Source of the DNA: Tribonema minus
Lineage: Eukaryota; Sar; Xanthophyceae; Tribonematales; Tribonemataceae
Reading direction: 5' to 3'
Assembly (NCBI GenBank): GCA_017506865.1
Contig: JAFCMP010000457.1
Location: 744,001 to 808,000, forward strand
DNA: 64,000 nt
In this document: positions 23,196-33,997 of the stretch, one piece after another
How the letters are laid out: each line of letters starts with the position of its first letter
Position numbering within the stretch: position 1 is the first letter of the stretch
Notes under the pieces: model-generated
What the model was told of the DNA's origin: nothing
The model's input: only the letters and a program-made list of their open reading frames with translations
Database searches by the model: none
Program-made: the position numbers and the translations under genes

Positions 23196-26100
23196 ATGGC
23201 TCCTTCCAGCAGGCGAAAACGGCCAGCTGCTGGTAGTCTGCAAGATGCGCGACGCATGCAGGGTGAGCCAACATCTGATGCGATGGCTGTTTGGCCGCGA
23301 GCAAAATTGAAAACTACTCGCGTTGATGCAGCTTGCATTCAGGCAGCTGCGATTCGCCACAACGATAACGAACAAGCCAATCTTTTCTCGCGCTGTACGA
23401 CACATCGTCCATTCATGGTGGCTCACCACAGAGTTGCTCGAAGGGGTGGCAACTGTGTGCCACAACAGTCACGGCACGGCACGCGTTCTTTGCCTTGAAT
23501 CGGCTTTTGAATGACTCTTCTCCCCTCTCTGCTCATGTATCACGTCGCCACCCTCGCCCAGCACCATCGCCACCTTCTTTTCCAGCCCCCGCCGGCGGCG
23601 CTGCCGAGATCTGGATCGCCATCTTCCGGACCCTGGGGCCCGGCCGCTACGTCCAGATCGCCTCGGTGAGCCGCGAGTGGAAGGCGCACTACACGACGAC
23701 ATTCGCGGGGCGCAACGGCCGCAGAACCTCCCGCGCGTCGCCGCTGGTCCACGCCACCGCCATGGAGGCCATGTGCGACACGCTGCCGCTGCTGCAGTGG
23801 GCGCTCGACGGCGGCGGCCCGCAAGCCGCAGCGCTGCTGACGTGGTCGGCAGAGGCGGGGTGCCTGCCCGCTGTGGAGTACCTGGCGGGCGAGGGGTGGG
23901 AGTTCGACGGGTGGACCGCCGCCGCCGCTGCCGCGCGTGGGCGGCTGCACGTCCTGCAGTGGCTGCGCGCCAGGTGCGTGTGCGCGCTGCACGAGTCAAG
24001 TCGCTTGGACAACGAGTCGCGCGCGGTGGTGCAGCGTTAGATTGCAGGATTTTGCCGCGTTGATCATGGTTGGGTGTGAGCGCAGGTGGCAGCGCGCAGC
24101 CGTGGCAGGCAGCAGTGTACAGCACTGAAGCAACGCGCTACGAAGCAGCTCACGCCGGCAATGCACATGCTCAGTGTGGCATCAGAGCTCATTCTTGTGG
24201 TTTCTTGGGTCTTTCGAAAGGTCTGGCTTGGGGCTTCATAGCTCATTCGTACGGTTTGTTGGGTTGTTCAAATGGTCTTGCTTGGGACTTCAGAGCTCAC
24301 TCTCGTGGTTAGTTGAGTCCTTCAAATCGTCTGGCTTGGAGTTGTCAGTAATGCGGGCTGGCAAGGCCCTTCAACCCGCGGCATGGGGTCTCGGAGGGGG
24401 CTGCGGTACACATCACTGGCATAGGGGCACAGGGGCACTTGTCATGCAGGCATGCAGGCTTGTGGCTGCTCAAGCTTGTACCAGACAAGCCGACCATGTA
24501 ACTACAAGCCCTCAATGCCGACAGCATTTGTTATCACGGCATGGTGCACACCAGGCGGTGTGCCAGCCATGGTTGAGCACGCGGCCGTCGTGAGTGTTTG
24601 TGTAGGCGGGGGGGCTACCCCCCGCTCCACCCGACAGTCACCCCCCTGCCCCCCTAATCACCCCTCCGACACACACACACACCCGTCTCACAGGAACTGT
24701 CCCTGGGCAGAGAACACCTGCACGAGCGCGGCCAAGGGCAACCACCTCACGACGCTGCAGTGGGCGCGCGCGAACGGCTGCCCGTGGGACGAGAACACCC
24801 TGAGCGCTGCCGCACGCGGCGGCCACCTGGCGCTGATGAAGTGGGCGCACGCCGCAGGCTGCCCCCTGGACAGCGACACGTACGTGCAGGCGGGGGTGAT
24901 GGGACACGTGCACGTGCTCGAGTGGGCGCTCGCGAATGGCTGCCCGTGGGAGACGCGCGTGTGCAGGTGCGTGCGTGCAGCAGCGCTCGCACGTGGTGAC
25001 GGTGAGCAGACGCACGTGCGCAGGTGCACCCATCAGCGCCCGGCCTGGTCTCCTTTGAATGTGGCTAGTGTAGAGCGCTGTCAGCGTTATGACCAGTCCC
25101 GTCTTATACGTTCACCCCCCCCATTTTTTCACTTTCGCCACCCAGATGCAGCGTTCAGATGTAGCGTTAGCGCGATGCTTCTTTGCTGCTGCTAGCAGCA
25201 ATGTTGGAGCCTCAGAAACGCTGATCACGAACAGCAACAAGCAGCAATAACTCCATAGCAGCTATCTGCTCGGGCGGTGGTTACACTTACCGATCGCCAA
25301 CTTCAAGCGTGACCCTGAAAAAGTCGGCGACGAACAAACTTTTTAAAAAGTGCACGGCAAAGCACTCTAATGCTGGATGTTAAAAGCGTCCACCTTTTCA
25401 ACTCGCACCATATAATCCAGGCCCGCCCCCCCTCTACAAAAGGTCCAGTGGCCTCCGGGGTTCACGTTCTGTGCTGGCTGAGCCTGGCCAGTGCGTGTGA
25501 TGGCCAAGCGCCACTAGGGGGCTTGCGAGGCTACAGTGAGGCTCAGGGCTGGCCCTTGCCCTGCTCAGCAGCGGAGCGTGCGGACCTCGAGCGCAAGGGC
25601 TCGCATGTCTCCGTCCCGCAACGCGCACCTCACCACCTTACTTCAATTTCACCACAACGTGCTGCGCAGGTACTTTGCGGAGCACGGCCTGCTCTCCACG
25701 CTCCAGTGGGCCCGCGCAAACGGCTGCCCGTGGGGCGCGGATGCCGCCCGCGCGGCGGCGCAGCACGGCCACCTTGCCGTCCTGCAGTACGCACACGCGC
25801 ACGGCTGCCGCTGCAACGCGCGCACGTGCTACGCGGCGGCGCACGCGCACCAGCTTGCGTGCCTGCAGTGGCTGCACAGCGGGGCGGGGGCGGCCATCCC
25901 CCTGGACGAGCTGGTGTTCATCGGGGCGGTGGTGGGCGCGAAAGAGCGCGGTCTGCCGAACCCCTGCGTGCGCTGGCTGCACGACATCGGCTGCCCAGGT
26001 GTAGAGTTCATGGACGCCGCCGCACTCGGCGACAGCGGCGGCGACGGCGACGGCGACGACTCGTACGACAGCGCCGCCTCGGATGGGGACGGCGGCGGTG

Positions 26101-26216
26101 AGTCTAGCGGCGGCGACGGTGGCGGCGACGGCGGCAGCGGAGGCGGCGGCGATGGCGACGATGGCGACAGCGTCTCCGACTCCGATGCAGATGAATCTGA
26201 TGTTGAGAGTGAATAG
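23196..26216 (+). CDS. F-box-like protein with ankyrin-type repeats
   Basis: Exons 23196-23262, 23586-23973, 24694-24966 and 25670-26216, phases 1, 2, 2, total 424 residues. Exon 1 codes MAPSSRRKRPAAGS, a basic start. Exon 2 begins with a segment (EIWIAIFRTLGPGRYVQIAS then VSREWKAHY) that looks like a degenerate F-box. The rest is a run of about 28-residue units of the form L-x-WARANGCPWDENTLSAAA, a divergent ankyrin type abundant in stramenopile algae and in some giant viruses. Units include LQWALDGG, LQWARANGCPW (twice), MKWAHAAGCPL, LEWALANGCPW, LQYAHAHGCRC and LQWLHSG. The last 75 residues are glycine/aspartate/serine-rich and acidic. A role as a substrate adaptor of an SCF ubiquitin ligase is inference. 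Exon 1 is supported by phase only. Confidence 0.85.
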
Positions 26217-27165
26217 GGCACGCCGCGCGCGGTGCCGTTCCTTAGACAGGCAGCATTGGCGGACCGTGATCGGCAGGAGCAACGCCGGCGCCGACGCCAA
26301 CAGCTAGGGGGGGTGAGGTTTACCGCACGCGGTGATGCGAACGCGCATGCTTTCGTACACAGTAGGATTGGCTGCTGCAGGGTAGACAAAGCGCGGCAGT
26401 TTGCTGCGCCGCTGCGGCGCCGCTGCGGCGTTGCGGCGGCAGCAGCAGCAGCAGTGGGTGGGCGGGCTGGAGGGCGGGGTGGCGGGCGGAGCTGCCCATT
26501 GGTGTTGTGTTTCAGTTGCGCAGGTTAACATTAGAGCATGGCGGTTTTGCGGCACTGGTGGGCAGATTTTACTGTCTGCCAGGGAGCAGGCGGCGTTGTT
26601 GAGTGGTGGCATCTGCAGCAAGACTTCGGGGGCAGGTGCCAGCACTGCGACGAGAGCTGCTGCTTGTGATTGCCGACTTTGCCCCGTTTTTATAGTTGTC
26701 GGGTCGATTCTGGCGGCCATGGACACAGGCTGTACTGTTGACAGAGTCTGTCCATCGCCGCTGCAGGGGGGACTTCCACAAAGAGCAGCTTGAGATCGGG
26801 AGGCGGGCAACTCACATTCCTTGGAGTCATTGGCTCATGTACTTTTGCAGCAGCATGTGCTCTTTGCTGGGTCGATCCTGTGTCGATCCTGTACTGAGCA
26901 GCAGTGATCGTCGCGGCTGTAGTGAACAATTCACTGGGACTGAACGTTTACGCCCCCCTGTACCGCTCTGTGCGAATGCAAGTACTGATCTGTGGTTCGC
27001 TACACTTGACTTGATTATTTTGCCTGATGCCAGCCAAATGTCTGTGATTGTTCACATTCAACCAGGTTCTCTTTAATGCTACGTGCAAGGCTACACCCTG
27101 ACGCTGCCATCATGACCTCCCCCAACCCTGCTGCATATTTGCTGCATGCATGATCCTGTCAGCCC
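26217..27165. other. Intergenic region before the repeat island
   Basis: About 950 bases with no gene I can support. A GCCGCTGCGGC run is present around 26405-26450. No clear boundary of the following repeat island can be placed within it. Confidence 0.45.
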
Positions 27166-27725
27166 AACGCGGCAAGGGACACATCCTCGCAACTACTGTA
27201 CCAGTACTTTCACACCCCTTTCGAGGGGAGCCCCTAGCTATAGACCCATCCATCGTTTGGGTGATTGGACCTGAGGATCGACCAAGCTTTCTCAACCCAC
27301 CGTGCTATCTCCATCAGCGGGACTCTCTCTTTCTCGTCGAAGCATTCTACGATCCGACAGCCACCTTCAGCGGATCACTCTGGCCCTGGCTACGTGCCAA
27401 CAGCAGGGAGCTACGTCGCGCTCGCGACAACATTGACCACCAGACGGAGAACCACCGCAACACCCTGTACTTCGACTACGAGTACAACGTCGTCATCCTC
27501 ACCCCCTCGTGAAAACGAAATGCACATCATAGGCACAACCCAGAACGTCACGAGGATCCTCCAATACGCCGCTGATGGAGATGGCACGGTGGGTTGAGAA
27601 AAGCTTGGTCGGTCCTCAGGTCCAATCACCCAAACGATGCATGGGTCTATAGCTAGGGGCTCCCCTTGAAAGGGGTGTGAAAGTACTGCTACAGTAGTTG
27701 CGAGGAATGTGTCCCTTGCCGCGTT
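27166..27725. repeat. Inverted repeat pair, about 155 bases per arm
   Basis: 27166-27320 on the plus strand and 27569-27725 on the minus strand are nearly identical, with only scattered mismatches. Both begin AACGCGGCAAGGGACACAT and end CCATCAGCGG. The 248-base spacer is unique. The right arm lies just past the end of the copia pol fragment, where a 3' LTR would be expected, so the arms may be LTR fragments in opposite orientation. That identity is inference. Confidence 0.85.
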
Positions 27726-27792
27726 ACGCTTAGCCGCCTCAGTTGACATGTGCTGCTCTGTAGTGAGTGAGGGGGCCGCCGCAAAAGAAGGT

Positions 27793-29650
27793 TTACCGTA
27801 CGGATGTTGCCGTTTCATTCGGCGAAACGACAAGGTGCCAGAGACCCTGTCTGCGAAGGTGAGTCCGCGCAGCGGTGCCGCCCACTCCTTTGGTGAAACT
27901 GTCGGCGAGCTGCTCGGTCGTCCTGATGTACTGTAGGACAATGGTGCCCTCGCTCACGTGGTGGCGTATGTGATGGTACTTCATATCGATGTGCTTGGTG
28001 GGGCGATGGTGCATGGTGTTGTTCGCCAGGATGATGGCGCCTTGGTTGTCTTCGTGGATGGTGGTCGCTGTGAGCTGCAGTAGGCGGATGTCATTCAGCA
28101 GTGCACGCAGGTAGATGGCCTCGTTGGCGGCCTCTGTCAGCGCCATGTACTCGGCTTCTGTGGAAGATTGAGCCACAGTTGTCTGCAGGCGCGAGCACCA
28201 TGAGATGGCTGCGCTCCCGAGCTTGCAGATGTACCCTGTTGCGGAACGGCGCGTGACGATGTTGCTGGCGTGGTCCGTGTCGCAGTAGCCAGTGAGATGA
28301 AGGGTCTTTGTAGCCGAGAAACCATAGCTGAGGGCGAAATTGCCGTTGAGGTACCGGAAAATGCGGGAGCATGCGTCCCAGTGGCTCCGGCTTGGGTTGT
28401 GCATGAATCAGGATGTCTCTCGCACAGCGTTGCTGATGTCGGGCCGCGTGGTATCAGCCAGGTAGAGGAGTGATCCAACAGCGCTGCGGTAGGGAACAGA
28501 TGCCATGAAGCTGGCGTCTGTTGATGAGGCGGAGTCCAGCGTCTTTGTGAGGGGAGCGTCAGTTGAGGGAGATGCAACCGGCTTGCTGGCGGCAAAGTTG
28601 AACTTGTCGAGCATGGTTGTGATGTAATGCTGCTGATCCATGCTGAGCTGCCTGTTTGCGCGGTCGCGGCGCACGTGGATGCCGAGGAAATACTCGAGGT
28701 GACCGAGGTCCTTGGCGTTGAAGGCGGCGCGAATGCTGCAGCCATGGCTTTGCACGCTGTGACGAGCTTCGTTGAGTTGGAAACGGCCAGCAGGTCATCC
28801 ACATAGATGACAACGGCGATGAAGCTGGCGTCAGAGTTGATGTTGACGTATAGGCATGTGTCGACCATGGAGCGCGTGAAGCCAGTGTGCTCGAGCCACG
28901 TGTTGAGGTGGGAGTTCCAGTTTCATGGTGCCTGTTTGAGGCCATAGAGGCTTCGGCGGATCTTGTACACTAGTTGCCTCCCGGTCGTCGAAGGTTCCTG
29001 ATAGCCTGGCGGAATGACAGCGTAGACTTCTTCGTCCACTAGTGCGTTGAGAAATGCTGTGTCGACGTCAAGCTGTTCCAACTCCCAGTCGTTGTATGCT
29101 GCAGCAGCCACCAGGGTGCGAACGGTCGTCATGGTGGCGACTGGCGCATAGGTGTCAAAGTAGTCGACCCCCCCGGCTGAGTAAAGCCCTGGACGACGAG
29201 GCATGCCTTGTACCGGGTGATGTCACCGGCGGCGTTGAGCTTGGTCTTGAAGAGCCACTTGGTGCCGATGGCTTTGCGGTCAGGTGGTAGCTCAACGATG
29301 TCCCAGGTGTTGTTGTTGACAAGGGCAGCCATCTCCTCGTGGACTGCCTGTTTCCACTGCTCGCTGTGGGGTGAGTCGAGCGCCTCATAGTAAGAGGTTG
29401 GATCGCCAATCTGGGCGCCCAGGTAAGCTGCCTCCAGTGGATTGCCCAAGTACAAATCGGGGCCATGCACTGCCAGGTTTGCCCCCTGTAATGGTCGGCA
29501 TGGCACGTCGTCCTGAGGCAGCTCCCGCGACGTAGAGGTCAGGCTGCTGTCTCGTGCAGGTAGGGTAGCGCCCAGGAGGGGCCATGTCCGCCGTTTCAGG
29601 TGCAGGTGTTGCTGGCACGGGGGCGGCTGGTGTCAATGGAACAGTAGCCG
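27793..29650 (-). mobile_element. Decayed Ty1/copia retrotransposon pol fragment
   Basis: The 3' half of a copia-type Pol on the minus strand: linker, reverse transcriptase (RVT_2) and RNase H. Landmarks are EALDSPHSEQWKQAVHEEM near 29380, DYFDTYAPVATMTTVRTL near 29150, the catalytic YVDD in VVIYVDDLLAVSN near 28800, DLGHLEYFLGIHV near 28700, GSLLYLADTTRPDI near 28450, and the RNase H stretch with SSTEAEYMALTEA and TKHIDMKYHHIRHHV to about 27850. It is broken. There is a frameshift in the C/G run near 29175, an in-frame stop at 28923-28925, a frameshift near 28745 and an in-frame stop near 28405. Gag, protease and integrase are absent. No clean LTR pair or target-site duplication was found, so it is a truncated, inactive copy. 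Confidence 0.94.
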
Positions 29651-30516
29651 GTGTGCAGTCAAGCGGGTCTACCCACTGCTGCTCAGGGTCTGCGTGCTGA
29701 GGGACCCGGGGCTGTCCTCCGCGTTCTCATTCCGGTTACCAGCATACATCATGTCGTGCACCCCATGATCCTCGCCACAATCATCTCATCCCGGGACTGC
29801 CGCGCGTCCTTGATCCGGGCCTCTGCCACCGCAGCCGCTGCGACCGGTCCGTACCCAAGTCTTCCAGCCTCCTTCGGCCACTGCCCGTCCGCTTGCTGCA
29901 GCGGCACCCTTCTGTGTCATTGCTAAGCAGCATGGCAGCGCCCGCTGGCTGCAGCATCGCCGCTGCTGCGCCTCAGCCTGCTGCGCCTTGGGCTCTTGCA
30001 GCGATGGACGGGTGCCAGACTCACTGCAGTTCGCCGGCGTGGCACGCGGCACGGCACGCAGGCACCAGAAAATGTTTTGTGCTTGTAAACGCGACCGCCA
30101 AATGCTTTTGCAATGAACCTGGTTATCATGGGGAATACGTACATGCTGCGGGGCGTGAACTCCTCGCCGCTCAATGCTGCTCCCCCACCGTCAGAGACGT
30201 TGCACTTTAAGTTACGCGGCACAACTTGAAGAAGAAGATCGCAGCGCAGGCGTGAGACAGTGCAGTATACGTGCCTAGCCCCACGACGCTGCATGCGGTC
30301 AGCGCTTCTTGTGCAGCAACACCACACGCGCAGCGCCAGAATGAGCTCGCAGCTTCCTTTGAACACTACTTGGCAGCAAACAGCGCGGACCAGCAACTAG
30401 GTAGAGCAGCGCTGAGTGAACAGGTTTATTGAAACGCATGTACGCATCAATACACCCGAGATGCCTCGCACCTGGGGGTCCCTCGCCTATGATTCGTGAA
30501 TTATCTGAGAATCCGC

Positions 30517-31275
30517 AACTGCATGCTTCCTTCCGTGCAGGTACAGAACCCCACCGCCTCTCCAATGCTGCAGATGCCAGGCTGGGCAAACCGGCCCGGC
30601 GTTGCCGGCATTCACCAGGCCTCGGAAGACGCTCTTGCCAACATCGAAGGCAAACTGTCGGACGCCATCGCATCATTAACTGCGTTCAGGCAGGCGGTGG
30701 CGACCAGTAGAGCCAGCGGCATCACTGCTGGGGACACGAGGCTGGCGCTGTGCATATCCATTCAGGAGGTGCAGCGGGCATCAGGCGTGGAGGACGCTGC
30801 GCAGCATGCTCTCGCTGCCGCCAACACCCGGGCCAGCCAGTCGCAGACCTTCGCCGTCAACCGACCTTCCTGTACGGCAGGCTGGCGGCGGAGATTAAGC
30901 GTTTCGGCGGTGCAGTGATGGCGGCGGCAAGGTTCTGCGACTGGCTGGCCCGGGTGTTGGCGGCGGCGAGAACGTGCTCCGCAGCGTTCTGCACGCCTGA
31001 TGCCCGCTGCACCTCCTGAATGGATATGCACAGCGCCAGCCTCGTGTCCCCAACAGTGTTGCCGCTGGCTCTGCTTGTCGCCACCACCTGCCTGAACGCA
31101 GTTAACGTTGTGATGGCGTGCGACAGACTGCCTTCGAGGTTGGCAAGAGCGTCGTTCGCGGCTTGGTGAATGCCGGCGACGCCGGGCCGGTTTGCCCAGT
31201 CTGGCATCTGCAGCATTGGAGAGGCGGTGGGGTTCTGTACCTGCACGGAAGGGAAGGAAGCACGCAGTTGCATAT
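30517..31275. repeat. Large palindrome with coding-like arms
   Basis: Arms at about 30517-30850 (+) and 30931-31275 (-) face each other around an 80-base spacer. Each arm has an open frame in the inward direction encoding about 108 related residues, including QVQNPTASPMLQMP, WANRPGVAGIHQA, DTRLALCISIQEVQRASGV and LAAANTRASQSQ. Both frames stay open although many differences are amino-acid-changing (for example SEDALANIEGKLSD against ANDALANLEGSLSH). In both arms the frame follows TTCCGTGCAG, which could be a splice acceptor. I do not recognise the protein. It could be an exon of a mobile-element gene. Confidence 0.8.
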
Positions 31276-31879
31276 GTTCAGAGAGGTCACCAGATGAGGC
31301 ACCCATGCGCCTTCACCTCTTGAACGAGCAAACATGGTATTTGACATGCGTCGGAAGATTCAGTGCTGCCTGATACTTCTATGCTGGCACACCCCAAAGA
31401 CCAGCATTGCTTGCCATGCAGCGTGCAGTCACTCCCCGCTGCCACGCCTACATTGCTGTTGGGTTCTTTCGAGTGACTTGGCATGCTGAGTGTGCAATGC
31501 GAGTTGGCGACGAAGATGTGCTGTTGTTTGATTGAGTGAGCATTGTCAAGCCAGCCTCTCAAGAAGCAAACACACCTAGAACTCAAGCCCCTGCTGCCTC
31601 ACTAGGCCTTGCAGTTCATCAGTGCCCCTGTTTCACATTGCTGCTTGATCACTTGCTCACTGCAGTCCAAGTTCCCCAACTTGCAGGAAATTTAGGCCGG
31701 GTCGCTCAATGGGGCCTTGGCTGCAACAAATGCAAATGCATCCAGGAGCTCATTCGCTGCGACTTTGCGGTCCTGAAGCGCCTGCTGCGCCTGTGTTGCT
31801 TCAGCGCAAGCTGCCTTGTGCGCAGGGGCAGCGATGCCGGCATTGCGCTGCGCGTCCGCATTGCACCGCCGCCGTAGCC

Positions 31880-32330
31880 GCCGCAGCGTGTTGCGCAGTC
31901 TCTTGCGCCGCGGCAGCTGCCTTCTCGTCGCTCGTCGTCAGCGATGCGGCTCTCAACAAGGTGGCGAGAGCGCGCCTGCCGGTTCTGCCGCTGCTTTGCC
32001 GCAATGAGCGCTTCCATCTGCTGCTGTGCTTGCTTTTCGCACGGCTCGCGGTGCGTGCGAGCGGCACCAAGGGGGCGGTCGCGGCATACGTCCATTGGTT
32101 CAGGAGCAGCAGCAGCAGCAGCAGCAGCAGCGATGCCACCGCCAGCGGGTGCAGTTGTAAGCGATGCAGCTCTCAACAAGTTGGCGGGAGCGCGCCTGCC
32201 GGTTCTGCTGCTTACTTGTGGCGATGCAAGCTGCGGCCTTCTGCTTGCACAGCTTTTTGCATGGCTTGCCGTGCAAGCGGTGCCGGCGCGACAGTTGTAG
32301 CCGCCCAGTCCGTGAGTGCAGCGGCCAGAA
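31880..32330 (-). repeat. Tandem duplication, about 220-base unit
   Basis: Two copies share CAGAACCGGCAGGCGCGCTC followed by CGCCA(A/C)CTTGTTGAGAGC on the minus strand, near 31980 and 32190. A CAG/CTG run at about 32104-32134 separates them. One reading frame gives a charged, possibly helical peptide (QQQMEALIAAKQRQNRQARS), but the frame is not kept in both copies, so I do not call a gene. Confidence 0.65.
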
Positions 32331-32415
32331 GGCGCAGCAGCCTGAGGCGCGGCAGCGGCGACGCTGCCGCCATTGCGCACTGCCATGCTGCTCAGCAATG
32401 TCGTAGGCAATGAGA

Positions 32416-33997
32416 AAGGTCAACTTTAGGTTGCCGCCGCTAAGGGCGGGGGGTGCAGGTCTGGCAAGGCCGGAAGGCGTGAGCAAGGTGAACATTGCGG
32501 CGGTGGCAGCGGGCTGATGAAGAAGGGGTGCGGACAATCCTGGGATGATGCGTTCTTTGTGTGCATTGTCTTCGGCCGGGCGGCGGGGGGGGGGGGAGGG
32601 GTGGATGACATGGACTTGAATGGCCGCAGGCTGGCGAGTGATGCACGGCTGCCAGTCCTCGTTCTGTGGCATTGCTCTACACGAAACTCAAAGACATGCT
32701 GCTTGCCACAGTGTGCATGTGCCCCTTGGCGCGGCTAGCACGTAAGCCCAGTGTACTGAAGGGGGGTTCAGGTCCCTTGGTGTGCAAGGGCCTAGGGGTA
32801 CTTTGTCAAGAAGCTATTCAGCTGAAACATGCGTCGGGTCTGGGGGCTCAGCCAAAGATGCATCGCTGCAAGTCCGCTCACTTGCGCGGCTGCTGGTCAC
32901 GATAAAAGCAGGCTAGGCTAGAGAAATCTCAACCCATCCTTCCCCGTCATCAAAAGGGGGGAGAACTGCCGGTTGGGCATGAGCCCTGAGAATCTTTTCA
33001 GGGCACAGATGGGAATCGATTTGAGTCCCTCACTCAGCGCTCACAAGTATACATACATGAATTCTTGTTCACATGTTTTCTGATTGTCTGTTATGCTCAC
33101 CTGCACCAAGAACAAAAAATGTGAGCATACAACACAGGCGCGCCTGTGCCAAGCTTTGTTGTGATCGACGCGCATGCAGCTCAGCGACGGGGTGCTGCAA
33201 ACAAGGAAAGCATTCAAAGCGCACACAGCGCAAGAGGCACAAGCACCGCGTCACAACATGCTAATCTTGCTAGCTCCTCCATTCATGCACATGCGCGCAG
33301 ACACCGAGCTGCGCACACCCCACACAGTCAATCCGTGAACCGACCGACACCTGAATGCCCCCCCCCCCTTTTCCCTCCCTTTTCCCCATCATACACCCTA
33401 CTTCACTCGCACAACTCACATAAACCGCACGCGGGCATTCACGGCCTGCCCATCGTGCTCACGGCACGGGCATCTGACATCAAGCAACGGCAAACTTCCA
33501 GATGCGGGCACGGCAACGGCGCGCGACCCGCACAGAAAGCGATGGGGAACAACTTCAAGTGCACCGCCACTGCTGCTGCTGCTGCTGCGGTGCACGGTGA
33601 ACCGCACCGCACCACATTGCTCAACTCAGGACAGCAGCAGCAGCAGCAGCGCTCAGCACGTTCACGCAAAAACCTGCCATAGCGTTCCCCGCCCAAAACC
33701 TCCTCAAGTCGTTTCAAGCTCCAGTCGTTTCAAGTTCCCTCCCCCCCCCTTTGTTGAGGTTCTGCCGTCTAGCTGCGTCCAGCGGCTGGCACCCCCGGGG
33801 CACACCGCTGCCGCCGTCAGCACACAGGCACACTCGGAGCACCACCTGCTGACCAAAACTCCGGGGCATTGGTCAGTCTACGGAACAGCGGAGGCAGCTG
33901 GGCGCTGACAACGCACAGAGCAGCTCCTGCTGAACGAGACTCCGGGGCATTGGTCGGTCTACGGACAGTGGAGCGCTGACAACGGCTGTGACAGCGC
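32416..33997. other. Intergenic region downstream of the myosin gene
   Basis: About 1.6 kb between the repeat island and the myosin stop codon. It has GCAGCAGCAG runs near 33565 and 33630. A short direct repeat (CTCCGGGGCATTGGTCRGTCTACGGA) occurs at about 33860 and 33940. The right end should hold the myosin 3' UTR. No gene is supported. Confidence 0.5.

Larger units (their letters stand above)
29915..32415. repeat. Outer inverted similarity of an unidentified element
   Basis: A segment at about 29915-29990 (+) and one at about 32340-32415 (-) share CATTGCTRAGCAGCATGGCAG followed by a GCATCGCCGCTGC / CCTCAGSCTGCTGCGCC block. They enclose the inverted repeat at 30517-31275. The nested symmetrical layout suggests one composite or rearranged mobile element, but no transposase, integrase or terminal repeat of a known family was recognised. 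Confidence 0.55.

Noticed and set aside
30496-30918. A 140-residue protein-coding gene on the plus arm of the palindrome
   Set aside because: No ATG-led start with context, no known domain, and an equivalent frame exists on the opposite arm; it is reported as part of the repeat instead.
33146-33682. 178-residue plus-strand frame downstream of the myosin gene
   Set aside because: Histidine/serine/proline-rich, runs into CAG repeats, no domain and no splice partners.
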